From Peptoniphilus catoniae (GTDB lineage: Bacteria; Bacillota; Clostridia; Tissierellales; Peptoniphilaceae), in contig NZ_LR588414.1 of NCBI RefSeq assembly GCF_901447155.2, positions 364,555-428,554 of the forward strand: a stretch of 64,000 nucleotides of DNA, written 5' to 3'. A program made the translations under genes and the position numbers. The notes under the pieces were generated by a model. It was not told the origin of the DNA, made no database searches, and saw nothing but the letters and a program-made list of their open reading frames with translations. Below, piece after piece: positions 29,737 through 37,363 of this stretch (positions within the stretch are counted from its first letter, which is position 1; each line of letters starts with the position of its first letter).

Positions 29737-30013
29737 TTTACAACTTTTTTCTTCCAAGAAGGGAGCAGGTTCTTCAAAGAACGGTCGTGACTCTAATGCA
29801 AAAAGACTTGGAGTTAAAAGAAGTGACGGTCAATTTGTTTTGGCAGGAAACATAATTGTAAGACAAAGAGGCACTAAAATACATCCTGGCGAAAACGTAA
29901 TGAAGGGAAAAGACGATACTCTATTTGCAGTAAGCGATGGAGTTGTTAAATTCGAAAGAAAAGGCAGAGGAAACAGAAAAATCGTCAGCGTTTATACAGA
30001 GGAATTAGCATAA
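29723..30013 (+). CDS. rpmA: 50S ribosomal protein L27 with cleavable N-terminal extension
   Basis: A 96-aa bL27. Residues 1-9 (MIKFDLQLF) form the Prp cleavage pre-sequence, after which the mature protein begins [21 protein letters not shown]. Mature L27 reaches the peptidyl transferase centre with its N-terminus, so processing matters. GGAGGTG lies before ATG 29723. Confidence 0.97.
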   Translation: MIKFDLQLFSSKKGAGSSKNGRDSNAKRLGVKRSDGQFVLAGNIIVRQRGTKIHPGENVMKGKDDTLFAVSDGVVKFERKGRGNRKIVSVYTEELA

Positions 30014-30042
30014 AGTCGTAGGTACCTACGGCTTTATTTTTT
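30012..30042 (+). terminator. terminator after rpmA
   Basis: Long stem AAAG(T)CGTAGG / CCTACGGCTTT with one G-U pair, followed by ATTTTTT. Confidence 0.9.
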
Positions 30043-30063
30043 CATTAGAAACGATGTGAGATT

Positions 30064-31329
30064 ATGTTTATAGATACTGCAAAAATTAAAATAAAAGCAG
30101 GCAATGGTGGAGATGGAGCTGTTGCCTGGAGAAGAGAAAAATTTGAACCTGCCGGTGGACCTGCAGGTGGAGATGGAGGAGACGGAGGAAGTGTAATAAT
30201 AAGAACTGATTCCGGACTCCATACACTTATGGATTTTAGGTACAAAAGAGAATATAAGGCTGAAAACGGCGAAAACGGCCTGAGTAAAAATAAATTTGGC
30301 AAAAAAGGTAAGGATATAATCCTTAAAGTTCCCGTAGGAACCTTAGTAAAGGATAGCAAAAGTGGAGGGGTTATATTCGACCTTAAGGAACCGAATCTAG
30401 AGGTTATACTGGCAAAGGGTGGACGAGGAGGAAAAGGAAATTCTAGGTTCACAACCTCAACAAGACAAGCTCCGGCATTTGCTGAAGCAGGAAGCAGGGG
30501 AGAAAGTAAGGAAGTTACCCTTGAGCTTAAACTTCTTGCTGATGTAGGACTAATAGGATTTCCAAATGTTGGAAAATCTACACTTTTATCAGTAGTTTCT
30601 GCGGCCAAACCAAAAATAGCAAATTATCATTTTACAACCCTTCAGCCCAATTTAGGAGTAGTGTCTCTGGGAGATGAAATGTCTTTTGTTATAGCTGATA
30701 TTCCTGGCCTTATAGAAGGAGCAAGTGAAGGACTTGGACTTGGAGATGAGTTTTTAAAACACGTTGAAAGGACGAAGGTCTTAATTCACGTTGTTGATAT
30801 ATCAGGGAGTGAAGGCAGGGATCCTATAAAAGATTTTTATAAGATAAATGAGGAACTTAAAAATTACAATGAAAAATTATCTAAGAAGCCTCAAATAATC
30901 TTTGCTAATAAAATGGACATACCAGGATCTTTAGAAAATCTTAAAAAATTTGAGGATGAATTTAAAGATAAATACAAGATTTTCTCAGGATCTGCAGCAA
31001 CTACTGAAAACTTAAGGGAGCTTATGCTCTATACCTTCAATGAGGTTCAAAAATATGAAGATAGCTATGAAACCTTTGACAATCCTTATGTAGAAGATGA
31101 GGAAAAAGAGGAAGGTATAAAGGTTTATAAAGAAGGCGGAAAGTTTAGAGTCGATGGACCTTATATTGAAAAGCTTGTTAGATCTACAAACTTTGAAAAT
31201 TATGATTCCCTTAAATATTTCCAAGAAAACCTAAGAAAGAATAATGTTGTGGATAAACTAAAAGAGTTAGGTATAGGGGAAGGCGAAAGCGTCTTTATAC
31301 TTGACTATGAATTTGAATTTTTTGAATAG
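30064..31329 (+). CDS. obg: GTPase Obg (CgtA)
   Basis: The 421-aa protein has the glycine-rich Obg domain (residues 1-158, with GGDGGDGGS and KGGRGGKGNSRF), the GTPase domain with GFPNVGKSTLL, DIPGLIEGA and NKMD, and a C-terminal OCT domain (about 345-421, starting IKVYKEGGKFRVDGPYIE). It acts in 50S assembly and stress control. The start is 22 bp after the rpmA terminator; no separate promoter is visible, so readthrough is probable. Confidence 0.96.
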   Translation: MFIDTAKIKIKAGNGGDGAVAWRREKFEPAGGPAGGDGGDGGSVIIRTDSGLHTLMDFRYKREYKAENGENGLSKNKFGKKGKDIILKVPVGTLVKDSKSGGVIFDLKEPNLEVILAKGGRGGKGNSRFTTSTRQAPAFAEAGSRGESKEVTLELKLLADVGLIGFPNVGKSTLLSVVSAAKPKIANYHFTTLQPNLGVVSLGDEMSFVIADIPGLIEGASEGLGLGDEFLKHVERTKVLIHVVDISGSEGRDPIKDFYKINEELKNYNEKLSKKPQIIFANKMDIPGSLENLKKFEDEFKDKYKIFSGSAATTENLRELMLYTFNEVQKYEDSYETFDNPYVEDEEKEEGIKVYKEGGKFRVDGPYIEKLVRSTNFENYDSLKYFQENLRKNNVVDKLKELGIGEGESVFILDYEFEFFE

Positions 31330-31336
31330 AGGTAGC

Positions 31337-31621
31337 ATGAAAGGTAAAGAAAGAGCTTATTTAAAATCTCTTGCCAATAATATTGATCCTCTTATTCAGG
31401 TTGGTAAAAATGGTGTAACTGAAGCCTTTTTAATTCAACTTGATAAGCTGCTGGAAGATCATGAATTGGTTAAAATAAGAGTTTTAAAAAATTCCCCTGT
31501 AATGGCAAGAGAAATTGTTGAAGAGATTTTGGATAAAACAGGAGCTGAATTTGTTCAACAAATAGGAAATAAACTTACTATATACAGAGAATCACAGGAA
31601 AAAAAGAAAATAGAATTATGA
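31337..31621 (+). CDS. yhbY: ribosome assembly RNA-binding protein YhbY
   Basis: A CRM-domain protein of 94 residues: LKSLANNIDPLIQVGKNGVTE and LVKIRVLKNSP are typical, with the GxxG-like loop GKNG. ATG 31337 follows AGAGGT; an in-frame ATG at 31301 inside obg would add 12 unlikely residues. Binds pre-50S rRNA. Overlaps nadD by 4 bp. Confidence 0.92.
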   Translation: MKGKERAYLKSLANNIDPLIQVGKNGVTEAFLIQLDKLLEDHELVKIRVLKNSPVMAREIVEEILDKTGAEFVQQIGNKLTIYRESQEKKKIEL

Positions 31622-32232
31622 AAAAATATGGAATAATGGGAGGAACTTTTGATCCAATTCACTATGGACACTTAATGATATCAGAATATATAAGAGATGA
31701 AATGAATTTGGATGAAATAATTTTTGTTCCAACAGGAAGCCCTCCCCATAAAAAAGATATATTAGATGCAAGTATAAGATATGAAATGACAAAGATAGGA
31801 ATACTTGAAAATAAATATTTTACGGTTTCCGATATAGAAACTAAGAAAGAAGATACAAGTTATTCTGTAGATACCATAAAAGAATTTGAATCTATTTTAG
31901 ATGGAGATTTATACTTTATAGTTGGGTCTGACACTCTTTTTCAATTAAAGACTTGGAAAAGGTTCGATGAATTAGCTAAAAGGGTTGAGTTTATAGTAGC
32001 TGTAAGGCCTGAATATATGTCAACTAAAATATTGGATTTGGAGCTTAGCTATCTAAGGGAAAAGTATGAAAGCAAAATACATCTTATAGAAACTCCTCTT
32101 TATGAAATATCATCTACAGATTTAAGAGAAAGGTTATCTTCAGGTAAAAGTGTAAAATATCTTATACCGGATAAATTAATTAAATATATTGAAGAAAAGG
32201 GACTTTATAAAGAAACTTATGGAAGAAAATAA
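31618..32232 (+). CDS. nadD: nicotinate-nucleotide adenylyltransferase
   Basis: The 204-aa protein has MGGTFDPIHYGHL (nucleotidyltransferase HxGH motif) and ISSTDLRERLSSG (ISSTxxR motif), as in NadD, which makes deamido-NAD from nicotinate mononucleotide and ATP. The neighbours yhbY and yqeK are the usual Firmicute context. Confidence 0.95.
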   Translation: MKKYGIMGGTFDPIHYGHLMISEYIRDEMNLDEIIFVPTGSPPHKKDILDASIRYEMTKIGILENKYFTVSDIETKKEDTSYSVDTIKEFESILDGDLYFIVGSDTLFQLKTWKRFDELAKRVEFIVAVRPEYMSTKILDLELSYLREKYESKIHLIETPLYEISSTDLRERLSSGKSVKYLIPDKLIKYIEEKGLYKETYGRK

Positions 32233-32803
32233 AGAAGAAATATTAAATTTGGTAGGTAAGACTCGATATGAACATATATTAAGAGTAAAAGATATGGCAC
32301 TGGACCTTGCCAAACATTATAATATAAGTGTTGAGAAAGCTGAAAAAGCAGCTTATTATCACGACTGTGCCAAATCAAGAGACTATGATAAGTTAAAAGA
32401 ACTATCAAAGCAGTACGGCCTCAAATTAACTTATGATATGCAAAAGGCCCCTAAAATCATCCATGCTTTTTTAGGAGCTCTAATAGCTGAAAAAAAATAT
32501 GGAGTTAATGACCCGGAAATTTTAGATGCTATAAGATATCACACAACAGGAAGGGAAAATATGTCCTTGCTGGAAAAAATTATATTTGTAAGTGATTACT
32601 TGGAGCCTGCAAGAAAATTTGAGGGTATAGATGAAATAAGAAAACTTGCTTATAAAGATATAGATATGGCTTTATACAAATGTTTAGACAGGACAATTGT
32701 ATATTTAATTGAAAAAGAAGAATATCTGGTAAGTGAAACCGTATCAGCAAGAAATTATATAATGGAGAAACTTAAATGGCAAAATTCTTTAAGGCATTTA
32801 TAA
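32219..32803 (+). CDS. yqeK: HD-domain hydrolase YqeK (Ap4A hydrolase type)
   Basis: About 194 residues with an HD phosphohydrolase pattern: YEHILRVKDMALDLA, YYHDCAKSRDYD (HD), HAFLGALIAE and AIRYHTTGREN. YqeK proteins symmetrically cleave diadenosine tetraphosphate. ATG 32219 overlaps the nadD end; the longer in-frame TTG start at 32189 has no ribosome site. It overlaps the following LCP gene by 28 bp. Confidence 0.9.
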   Translation: MEENKEEILNLVGKTRYEHILRVKDMALDLAKHYNISVEKAEKAAYYHDCAKSRDYDKLKELSKQYGLKLTYDMQKAPKIIHAFLGALIAEKKYGVNDPEILDAIRYHTTGRENMSLLEKIIFVSDYLEPARKFEGIDEIRKLAYKDIDMALYKCLDRTIVYLIEKEEYLVSETVSARNYIMEKLKWQNSLRHL

Positions 32804-33663
32804 TAACTTTACTTTTAATTGTAATATTATTTGTTGGAAGCATAGGCTATTTCTTAATTAAAAATCACGTAGAAAATCCTAAAGATTTTTTAAAAGAATT
32901 TTCTGAATCTGAAAACAGATTAACATTTTTACTTTTAGGAGTAGATAGCCTTGATGCCAAATCAGCCGAAAATACAAGATCAGATACTATAATGATAGTA
33001 AACATGGATTTTCAGACCGGAGACACCAATATTATATCTGTTCCAAGAGATACTTATGCAGAGATTAAGGGCTACAAAAAGCAAAAGATTAACCACTCCT
33101 ATAACTATGGAGGATCGGAACTTACTTTACAAACTGTAAATAATCTTTTAGGAACCGATATAAAATACTACATGACTATAGACTATAGGTTTGTTAAAGA
33201 TGTAGTTAATACTATTGGTGGAGTAGAGGTAGATGTACCTGTTGATATGTACTATAAAGATGAATGGGCGGATCCTCCTCTTGAAATAGACTTAAAGGCA
33301 GGCTTACAAACACTAAATGGTGATAAGGCTATACAGTTTTTAAGATTTAGAAAATACAGTGAAGCCGACCTTGCTAGAGTAAGTGCTCAGCAACAATTTG
33401 TATCCGCCTTTTTACAAAAATTAAAAGAACCTTCAAGTTTGTTGAAAGCTCCTTTAATGATGAATAGTTATGACAAATATACAATCAGCAACATACCTTT
33501 TTCTATGATAGTTAAGGCGGGTATTAATGTTAGAAAAGTGTCTTCTGATAAGATAAGCGTTACAACACTTCCGGGAGTAGCCAAGTACAAGAATAAAATA
33601 TCCTACTTCTTTTTAAACGAAGAGGAAGCAGATACTCTATTAAAAGGCTTAAACCTAAAGTAA
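32776..33663 (+). CDS. LytR-CpsA-Psr (LCP) family cell-wall ligase
   Basis: The 295-aa protein has an N-terminal transmembrane helix (about 5-28) and an extracellular LCP domain: FLLLGVDSL, NTRSDTIMIVNMD, ISVPRDTYAEI, INHSYNYGG, VDVPVDMYY, LNGDKAIQFLRFRKY and LARVSAQQQFV. LCP enzymes attach teichoic acids or other polymers to peptidoglycan. That fits a Gram-positive wall that also carries SLH-anchored proteins. Confidence 0.93.
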   Translation: MAKFFKAFIITLLLIVILFVGSIGYFLIKNHVENPKDFLKEFSESENRLTFLLLGVDSLDAKSAENTRSDTIMIVNMDFQTGDTNIISVPRDTYAEIKGYKKQKINHSYNYGGSELTLQTVNNLLGTDIKYYMTIDYRFVKDVVNTIGGVEVDVPVDMYYKDEWADPPLEIDLKAGLQTLNGDKAIQFLRFRKYSEADLARVSAQQQFVSAFLQKLKEPSSLLKAPLMMNSYDKYTISNIPFSMIVKAGINVRKVSSDKISVTTLPGVAKYKNKISYFFLNEEEADTLLKGLNLK

Positions 33664-33672
33664 GGAGGATAA

Positions 33673-34017
33673 ATGGAGAATAAAAAACTGAAAATTATTA
33701 CCAATTCATGTGAAAATAAAAAAGGGGTAGACATAAAGGTACTTGAAATAGGATCCTTCAGTTCAATTGCGGACTACTTTGTAATAGTTAGCGGCAATTC
33801 TTCAAGTCAAGTAAGTGCACTTGCAGATGAAATAGAAGAAAAAATGTTTCAAGCAGGATACAATATTGAAAACTCCGAAGGTAAAAATTCACTCAGGTGG
33901 ATAGTTTTGGACTATGGAGATGTTATAGTTCATGTGTTTCACAAGGATGAGAGAGAATATTACAATTTAGAAAGATTATGGGAAAATGAATCAAACTTTA
34001 AAGACCAGGAGGAATAA
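33673..34017 (+). CDS. rsfS: ribosomal silencing factor RsfS
   Basis: The 114-aa protein matches RsfS: ADYFVIVSGNSSSQVSALADEIEEKM and WIVLDYGDVIVHVFH...REYYNLERLW. It binds L14 and blocks subunit joining under starvation. GGAGGATAA precedes ATG; yqeK-rsfS order is common. Confidence 0.95.
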   Translation: MENKKLKIITNSCENKKGVDIKVLEIGSFSSIADYFVIVSGNSSSQVSALADEIEEKMFQAGYNIENSEGKNSLRWIVLDYGDVIVHVFHKDEREYYNLERLWENESNFKDQEE

Positions 34018-34020
34018 AAA

Positions 34021-34401
34021 ATGAAATTGGAATTTACTTATACTAAAAAAGCACCTGAAGCAGTGGGACCTTATTCACAAGGTGCAGTTGCCGGAGGTTT
34101 AATATTTACATCAGGTCAACTTTCATTTATACCTGAAACCGGAGAACTTATTTTAGATGATATAAAAAAGGCAACTTTACAGAGCTTGAATAATGTAAAA
34201 AGCATTGTTGAAAGTGCAGGTTCTTCAGTTGATAAAATAGTAAAGGTTAATATTTTTTTAAAGGATATAAATGATTTTACAGAGGTAAATGAAGTTTATG
34301 CAGATTTCTTTGGAGACCATAAACCTGCAAGAAGCTGTGTTGAGGTTGCAAAGCTACCAAAAGATGGAATAATAGAAATTGAAGCTATTGCAATTAAATA
34401 G
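34021..34401 (+). CDS. ridA: RidA family enamine/imine deaminase
   Basis: The 126-aa protein has GPYSQGAVAGGLIFTSGQL at the start and the signature ARSCVEVAKLPKDGIIEIEAIAI with the substrate arginine in the R-S-C segment. RidA removes reactive 2-aminoacrylate. It starts 3 bp after rsfS and is the last ordinary gene before the accessory gap. Confidence 0.94.
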   Translation: MKLEFTYTKKAPEAVGPYSQGAVAGGLIFTSGQLSFIPETGELILDDIKKATLQSLNNVKSIVESAGSSVDKIVKVNIFLKDINDFTEVNEVYADFFGDHKPARSCVEVAKLPKDGIIEIEAIAIK

Positions 34402-34407
34402 TAAAAA

Positions 34408-34491
34408 ATGAACCTCGACTTATATGCAGCTAAAAAACCGGACGCGATAATATTTACTTTTAAGGAATGGATGTCAACCTATACAAAGTAG
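34408..34491 (+). CDS. possible 27-aa ORF, uncertain
   Basis: An ATG-to-TAG frame of 27 codons (MNLDLYAAKKPDAIIFTFKEW then MSTYTK) starts 6 bp after ridA. There is no proper ribosome site, and its end runs into the terminator stem. The sequence looks protein-like, so it may be a remnant of a larger gene, but I cannot support a function. Confidence 0.2.
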   Translation: MNLDLYAAKKPDAIIFTFKEWMSTYTK

Positions 34492-34510
34492 GTGGCATCC
34501 ATTTTGTTTT
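34469..34510 (+). terminator. terminator after ridA
   Basis: Arms GGATGTCAACCTA (34469-34481) and TAGGTGGCATCC (34489-34500) pair with one bulge around a 7-nt loop, followed by ATTTTGTTTT. Confidence 0.75.
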
Positions 34511-34640
34511 CTTTTGATTATATTCATCTATTGCTTTTTAGAACTCTTCAAATGCTTTAGAGTCTTTTTCATATCAATCAATACATTTATCTTTTTTGAC
34601 ACTAAATATTAATATTATTTTTTCTAATTTTATAGCAATA
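34500..34640 (-). pseudogene. decayed reading frame on the minus strand
   Basis: Read on the - strand, this stretch gives a protein-like sequence, SVKKDKCID*YEKDSKAF and EEF*KAIDEYNQKK, broken by two in-frame stops (TGA, then TAA). Charge pattern and codon use look like real coding sequence that has decayed. No family recognised. It lies in the 680-bp gap between ridA and tRNA-Leu. Confidence 0.3.
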
Positions 34641-34875
34641 ATTGTCTTCACAAATGAGATCTCAAAACTACAGAAAGAATATTAGTTATACTGTCAGCAG
34701 TATGCAGTCTATTTATGTAGATGCTGGCAGAAACTCTAAATCTATAGATATAGCAAACTAATAGATACAAAACAATTTAGATATAGTAAGAGAATGAATT
34801 GTAATATTTTTTATTAAAGTCTTGATATATCATATAATAAAGAATACAATTTTATCAAGATATGGAATTTTAATA

Positions 34876-34923
34876 AAAAAAGAATTTAAATTATAAAAAA
34901 AATCCTTTTATGAATTCTTTTTT
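34876..34923. repeat. inverted repeat, possible bidirectional terminator
   Basis: AAAAAAGAATT at 34876-34886 is perfectly complementary to AATTCTTTTTT at 34913-34923; the interior ATAAAA / TTTTAT can also pair. T-runs on both strands would allow termination either way. Confidence 0.5.
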
Positions 34924-34955
34924 ATATCATATAACCCAGCCTTTTTATATGATAT
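34924..34955. repeat. 10-bp perfect inverted repeat
   Basis: ATATCATATA at 34924-34933 and TATATGATAT at 34946-34955 with a 12-nt spacer. The motif TATATCATATAA also appears near 34825, giving direct and inverted copies in the gap. Confidence 0.55.
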
Positions 34956-35078
34956 TTACACTATAATTTAGTAAATATTATTAAAACTCCAAAATTAGAT
35001 ACTCCTAAAAATATTTAATATATATAACCTACATACCTCAGAGATTTTATAAAGTGTCTAGTTATATTTAATTTTTTG

Positions 35079-35165
35079 GCTAGAGTGGCGGAATTGGCAG
35101 ACGCACCAGAATCAGAATCTGGCGGTTTAACTACTGTGTGGGTTCGAGTCCCACCCCTAGCACCA
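35079..35165 (+). tRNA. tRNA-Leu (anticodon CAG)
   Basis: Full type II tRNA with encoded CCA: D-arm GGCGGAATTGGCAGACGC, anticodon stem CCAGA / TCTGG with loop ATCAGAA (CAG), a long variable arm, and T-arm GTGGG-TTCGAGT-CCCAC. The acceptor stem has an A-C mismatch at the sixth pair (A35084 with C35056+100, i.e. 35156). Phage head genes begin right after its 3' end, as expected where an element integrated at or recombined near a tRNA. Confidence 0.93.
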
Positions 35166-35180
35166 TAAAAATTTATAGTT

Positions 35181-36756
35181 ATGAACAATATTGTCAATAA
35201 GAAAATTGTAAAAATAGATAAAGTAGCTAAAAGAATTAAGAAAGCTATATGAGCAAGAGATAAACAATATAGAGGAAAAGATATACACCCACCTGCTTAA
35301 ATTAAAAGATGAAGCCGGTGGTATTTCTTTATTTGAAGCTAAGAAGCTTTTAAATGATAAAGAGCTTAAGCTATTTAAAATGAGCCTTAATGACTTTATA
35401 GAAAAATCAAAGGGAAGCCTTGATCCGGATATAGAAAAAGAACTTAACATAATATCCCGTAGAGTCAGAATATCAAGACTACAGGCTATGGAAACAGAAT
35501 TAAAAAAGACCATTGCAGACCTTATGTCAAAAGAAGAAAAAGACCTCTTTAATCATCTGGAGGGAACCTATAAAAGCAGATACTATAAAGAACTATACGA
35601 GCTCCAAAGAATAACAGGATATGACAGTGTTAGGGAAATATCAGAAGAGGACTTAAAAATAATTTTAAATAATCCCTGGACTGCAGACGGAAGAGAATTT
35701 TCTAAAAGAATATGGGATAGAGGAGATAAGCTTGTAAACTCCTTAAAAGACAATTTAATGAGAGATATAGGAAGAGGAGCAAGTCCTGATGAAAGTATTA
35801 AAAACATAGAAAAACAATTTAATGCATCAAAAGCCGCCGCATCAAGACTTGTCTATACAGAGACCGCCGCCATATCATCAAAAGCAACTCAAGACTCCTA
35901 TGAGAAATTAGGAGTTAAGCAATATCAGATACTAGCAACACTGGATTTGAAGACAAGCGACATCTGCAGAAGCATGGACTCTAAGATCTTCGACTATAAA
36001 GACTATAGAATAGGTATCACCGCTCCACCTTTTCATCCTAATTGTAGAAGCGACACAGTACCATACTTTGGAGATGAATTTGAAAAAGAGATTGACCAAG
36101 ATATAGGAAGAATGGCAAGGGATCCTAATACAGGAAAAAGTGGGAAAGTTGAGGATTTATCATATAAAGAGTGGTATAATAAATATGTAAAGGATAATCC
36201 TAAAGCGGTCTTCAAAGAAAAAGCTTGGAAAAATAGAAATACTGATAAAGACCAGTTTATTAAGTACAAAGACGTTCTCGGGAAAGACTTAAAAAATAAT
36301 TTCGAAGCTTTTCAAGAGACTAAGTACAAAGATAAGGATAAATACAGACTACTAAGAGTTGACTATAAGCGTAGAAAAAAACTCATAGATAACCCAGAAT
36401 TGCTTCTACCAAATGCAGACAAGGCAACTATAGATAATAGGAAATTTACTAAGTATTTGTTCGGCGGGGAAAATGAAGATGGATTAAATAAAGGTCGCCT
36501 AATCGAAAAGAAGCTAGGTTATAATATAGACAATTATTTAGAGTTTAAAAATGAAATTTTAAAGCGAGCAGTTATTTATCCAAGCCACATTAATGGTAAA
36601 ACTCATAAGGGTATAAGGTATGAACAAAAAATATTTATGTATGATAAAAATAAGAACCCTGTTAATTTAATTGTGGGTTGGTATGTAGAAGGCACGAATA
36701 CAAAAATGACTACTATATTTATAAAAGAGGTGTCAAGAGATGAGTTTGAAGATTAA
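35181..36756 (+). pseudogene. MuF-type phage head morphogenesis protein with C-terminal toxin-like domain, 5'-truncated and frameshifted
   Basis: The intact frame from ATG 35380 encodes 458 aa. Residues 120-230 match the MuF/SPP1 gp7 minor head protein (SRLVYTETAAISSKATQ, LDLKTSDICRSMDSKIFD, PPFHPNCRSDTVP). Residues 340-452 form an added domain (LLPNADKATIDNRKFTKYL, GRLIEKKLGYNID, GIRYEQKIF) resembling DUF6883-type polymorphic toxin tips. The same frame stays open 51 codons upstream, back to a TAG at 35224, and encodes LRKLYEQEINNIEEKI and FEAKKLLNDKELKLFKM, typical MuF N-terminal sequence without a start. Further upstream the homology continues in another frame from ATG 35181 (KIVKIDKVAK), implying a one-base frameshift near 35227-35235. 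No ribosome site precedes 35181 or 35380. Portal and other head genes are missing. Confidence 0.8.
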
Positions 36757-36925
36757 GGAATTTGATAGAGTTTTGTTAAAGGATGGGCGAGAAGCCGATA
36801 TTATGGAAGTTTTATCTGATGAAGACTTCATAGGAGATGTTGGATCAGGTCCAAGTGATTGGGAAACTATTGATATAAAAATGAATGATATTGTAAAGGT
36901 ATTAAGTAGTTCAGTAAAACGTTAA
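36740..36925 (+). CDS. candidate immunity protein for the MuF-linked toxin domain
   Basis: A 61-aa acidic protein (EFDRVLLKDGREADIMEVL, DVGSGPSDWETIDI, MNDIVKVL) that looks like a small SH3-like beta barrel, similar to DUF4926-type immunity proteins. It overlaps the MuF-toxin gene by 17 bp, has a good AGAGGTG ribosome site within that gene, and the pair ends at its own terminator. The position directly after a polymorphic toxin tip is the usual place for an immunity gene. Function is inferred from context; no direct evidence of toxin binding. Confidence 0.6.
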   Translation: MSLKIKEFDRVLLKDGREADIMEVLSDEDFIGDVGSGPSDWETIDIKMNDIVKVLSSSVKR

Positions 36926-36928
36926 ATT

Positions 36929-36963
36929 AAGCACACTAGCAGAAATGTTAGGGGTGCTTTTTT
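36929..36963 (+). terminator. terminator after the toxin-immunity pair
   Basis: AAGCAC / GTGCTT outer stem with a partly paired interior (CTA / TAG), followed by six T. Confidence 0.65.
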
Positions 36964-36975
36964 ATTGGAGGAAAT

Positions 36976-37350
36976 ATGAAAAAGACTTTAATTAAAAGTT
37001 TAAGTGCAGATGAGGGAAAATTATATATAGTTAGGGATGGAAACAGGGACTTTGAAATTATAAACAATATTGAAATCAATCTCTATGAAGAAAAAGAATA
37101 TATAAATAGACTGGGATCAAAAAATACAACTGTAATCACTAACAACATCTCACTTGTACTTACAGAGCCATTAGATAATATAGCAAAGGTAGATGATTGC
37201 TTTTCCCTTGAGGTGGATTTAAAGAGAAATGACGGCATATATGAAAGAGTCTATTTTAATAACCTGATACCCTTAAATATATATCCTAATGAGAGATGGG
37301 AGTTTGAAGTAGATTACAAATCTATAAACTGGGGAAAATTTATGGGGTAA
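36976..37350 (+). CDS. hypothetical phage-type protein
   Basis: A 124-aa protein with a good ribosome site (GGAGGAAAT). It looks beta-rich, with alternating strands (KLYIVRDGNRDFEIINNIEI, NNISLVLTEPL, ERVYFNNLIPL, RWEFEVDY). No catalytic motif is visible. It lies between the MuF-toxin pair and the truncated scaffold gene, so it is probably a phage head-region accessory gene, though the terminator before it means it needs its own transcription or readthrough. Confidence 0.6.
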   Translation: MKKTLIKSLSADEGKLYIVRDGNRDFEIINNIEINLYEEKEYINRLGSKNTTVITNNISLVLTEPLDNIAKVDDCFSLEVDLKRNDGIYERVYFNNLIPLNIYPNERWEFEVDYKSINWGKFMG

Positions 37351-37363
37351 ATATGGAGGAGAT

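Larger units (their letters stand above)
34641..35078. other. gene-poor gap with AT-rich inverted repeats
   Basis: No supportable gene. It holds a broken 35-codon frame on the + strand (ATG near 34656 to TAA near 34761, continuing after two stops), a 7-bp inverted repeat at 34821-34859, and the two hairpins listed separately. No clear promoter for the following tRNA was found. Confidence 0.4.

Noticed and set aside
30045-30608. 187-aa minus-strand ORF inside obg
   Set aside because: Proline- and serine-rich shadow of the glycine-rich Obg coding strand; no ribosome site and obg is certain.
35015-35197. 60-aa minus-strand ORF (GARGGTRTHTVVKPPDSDSG) over tRNA-Leu
   Set aside because: It is the reverse translation of a tRNA gene; a well-known spurious ORF type.
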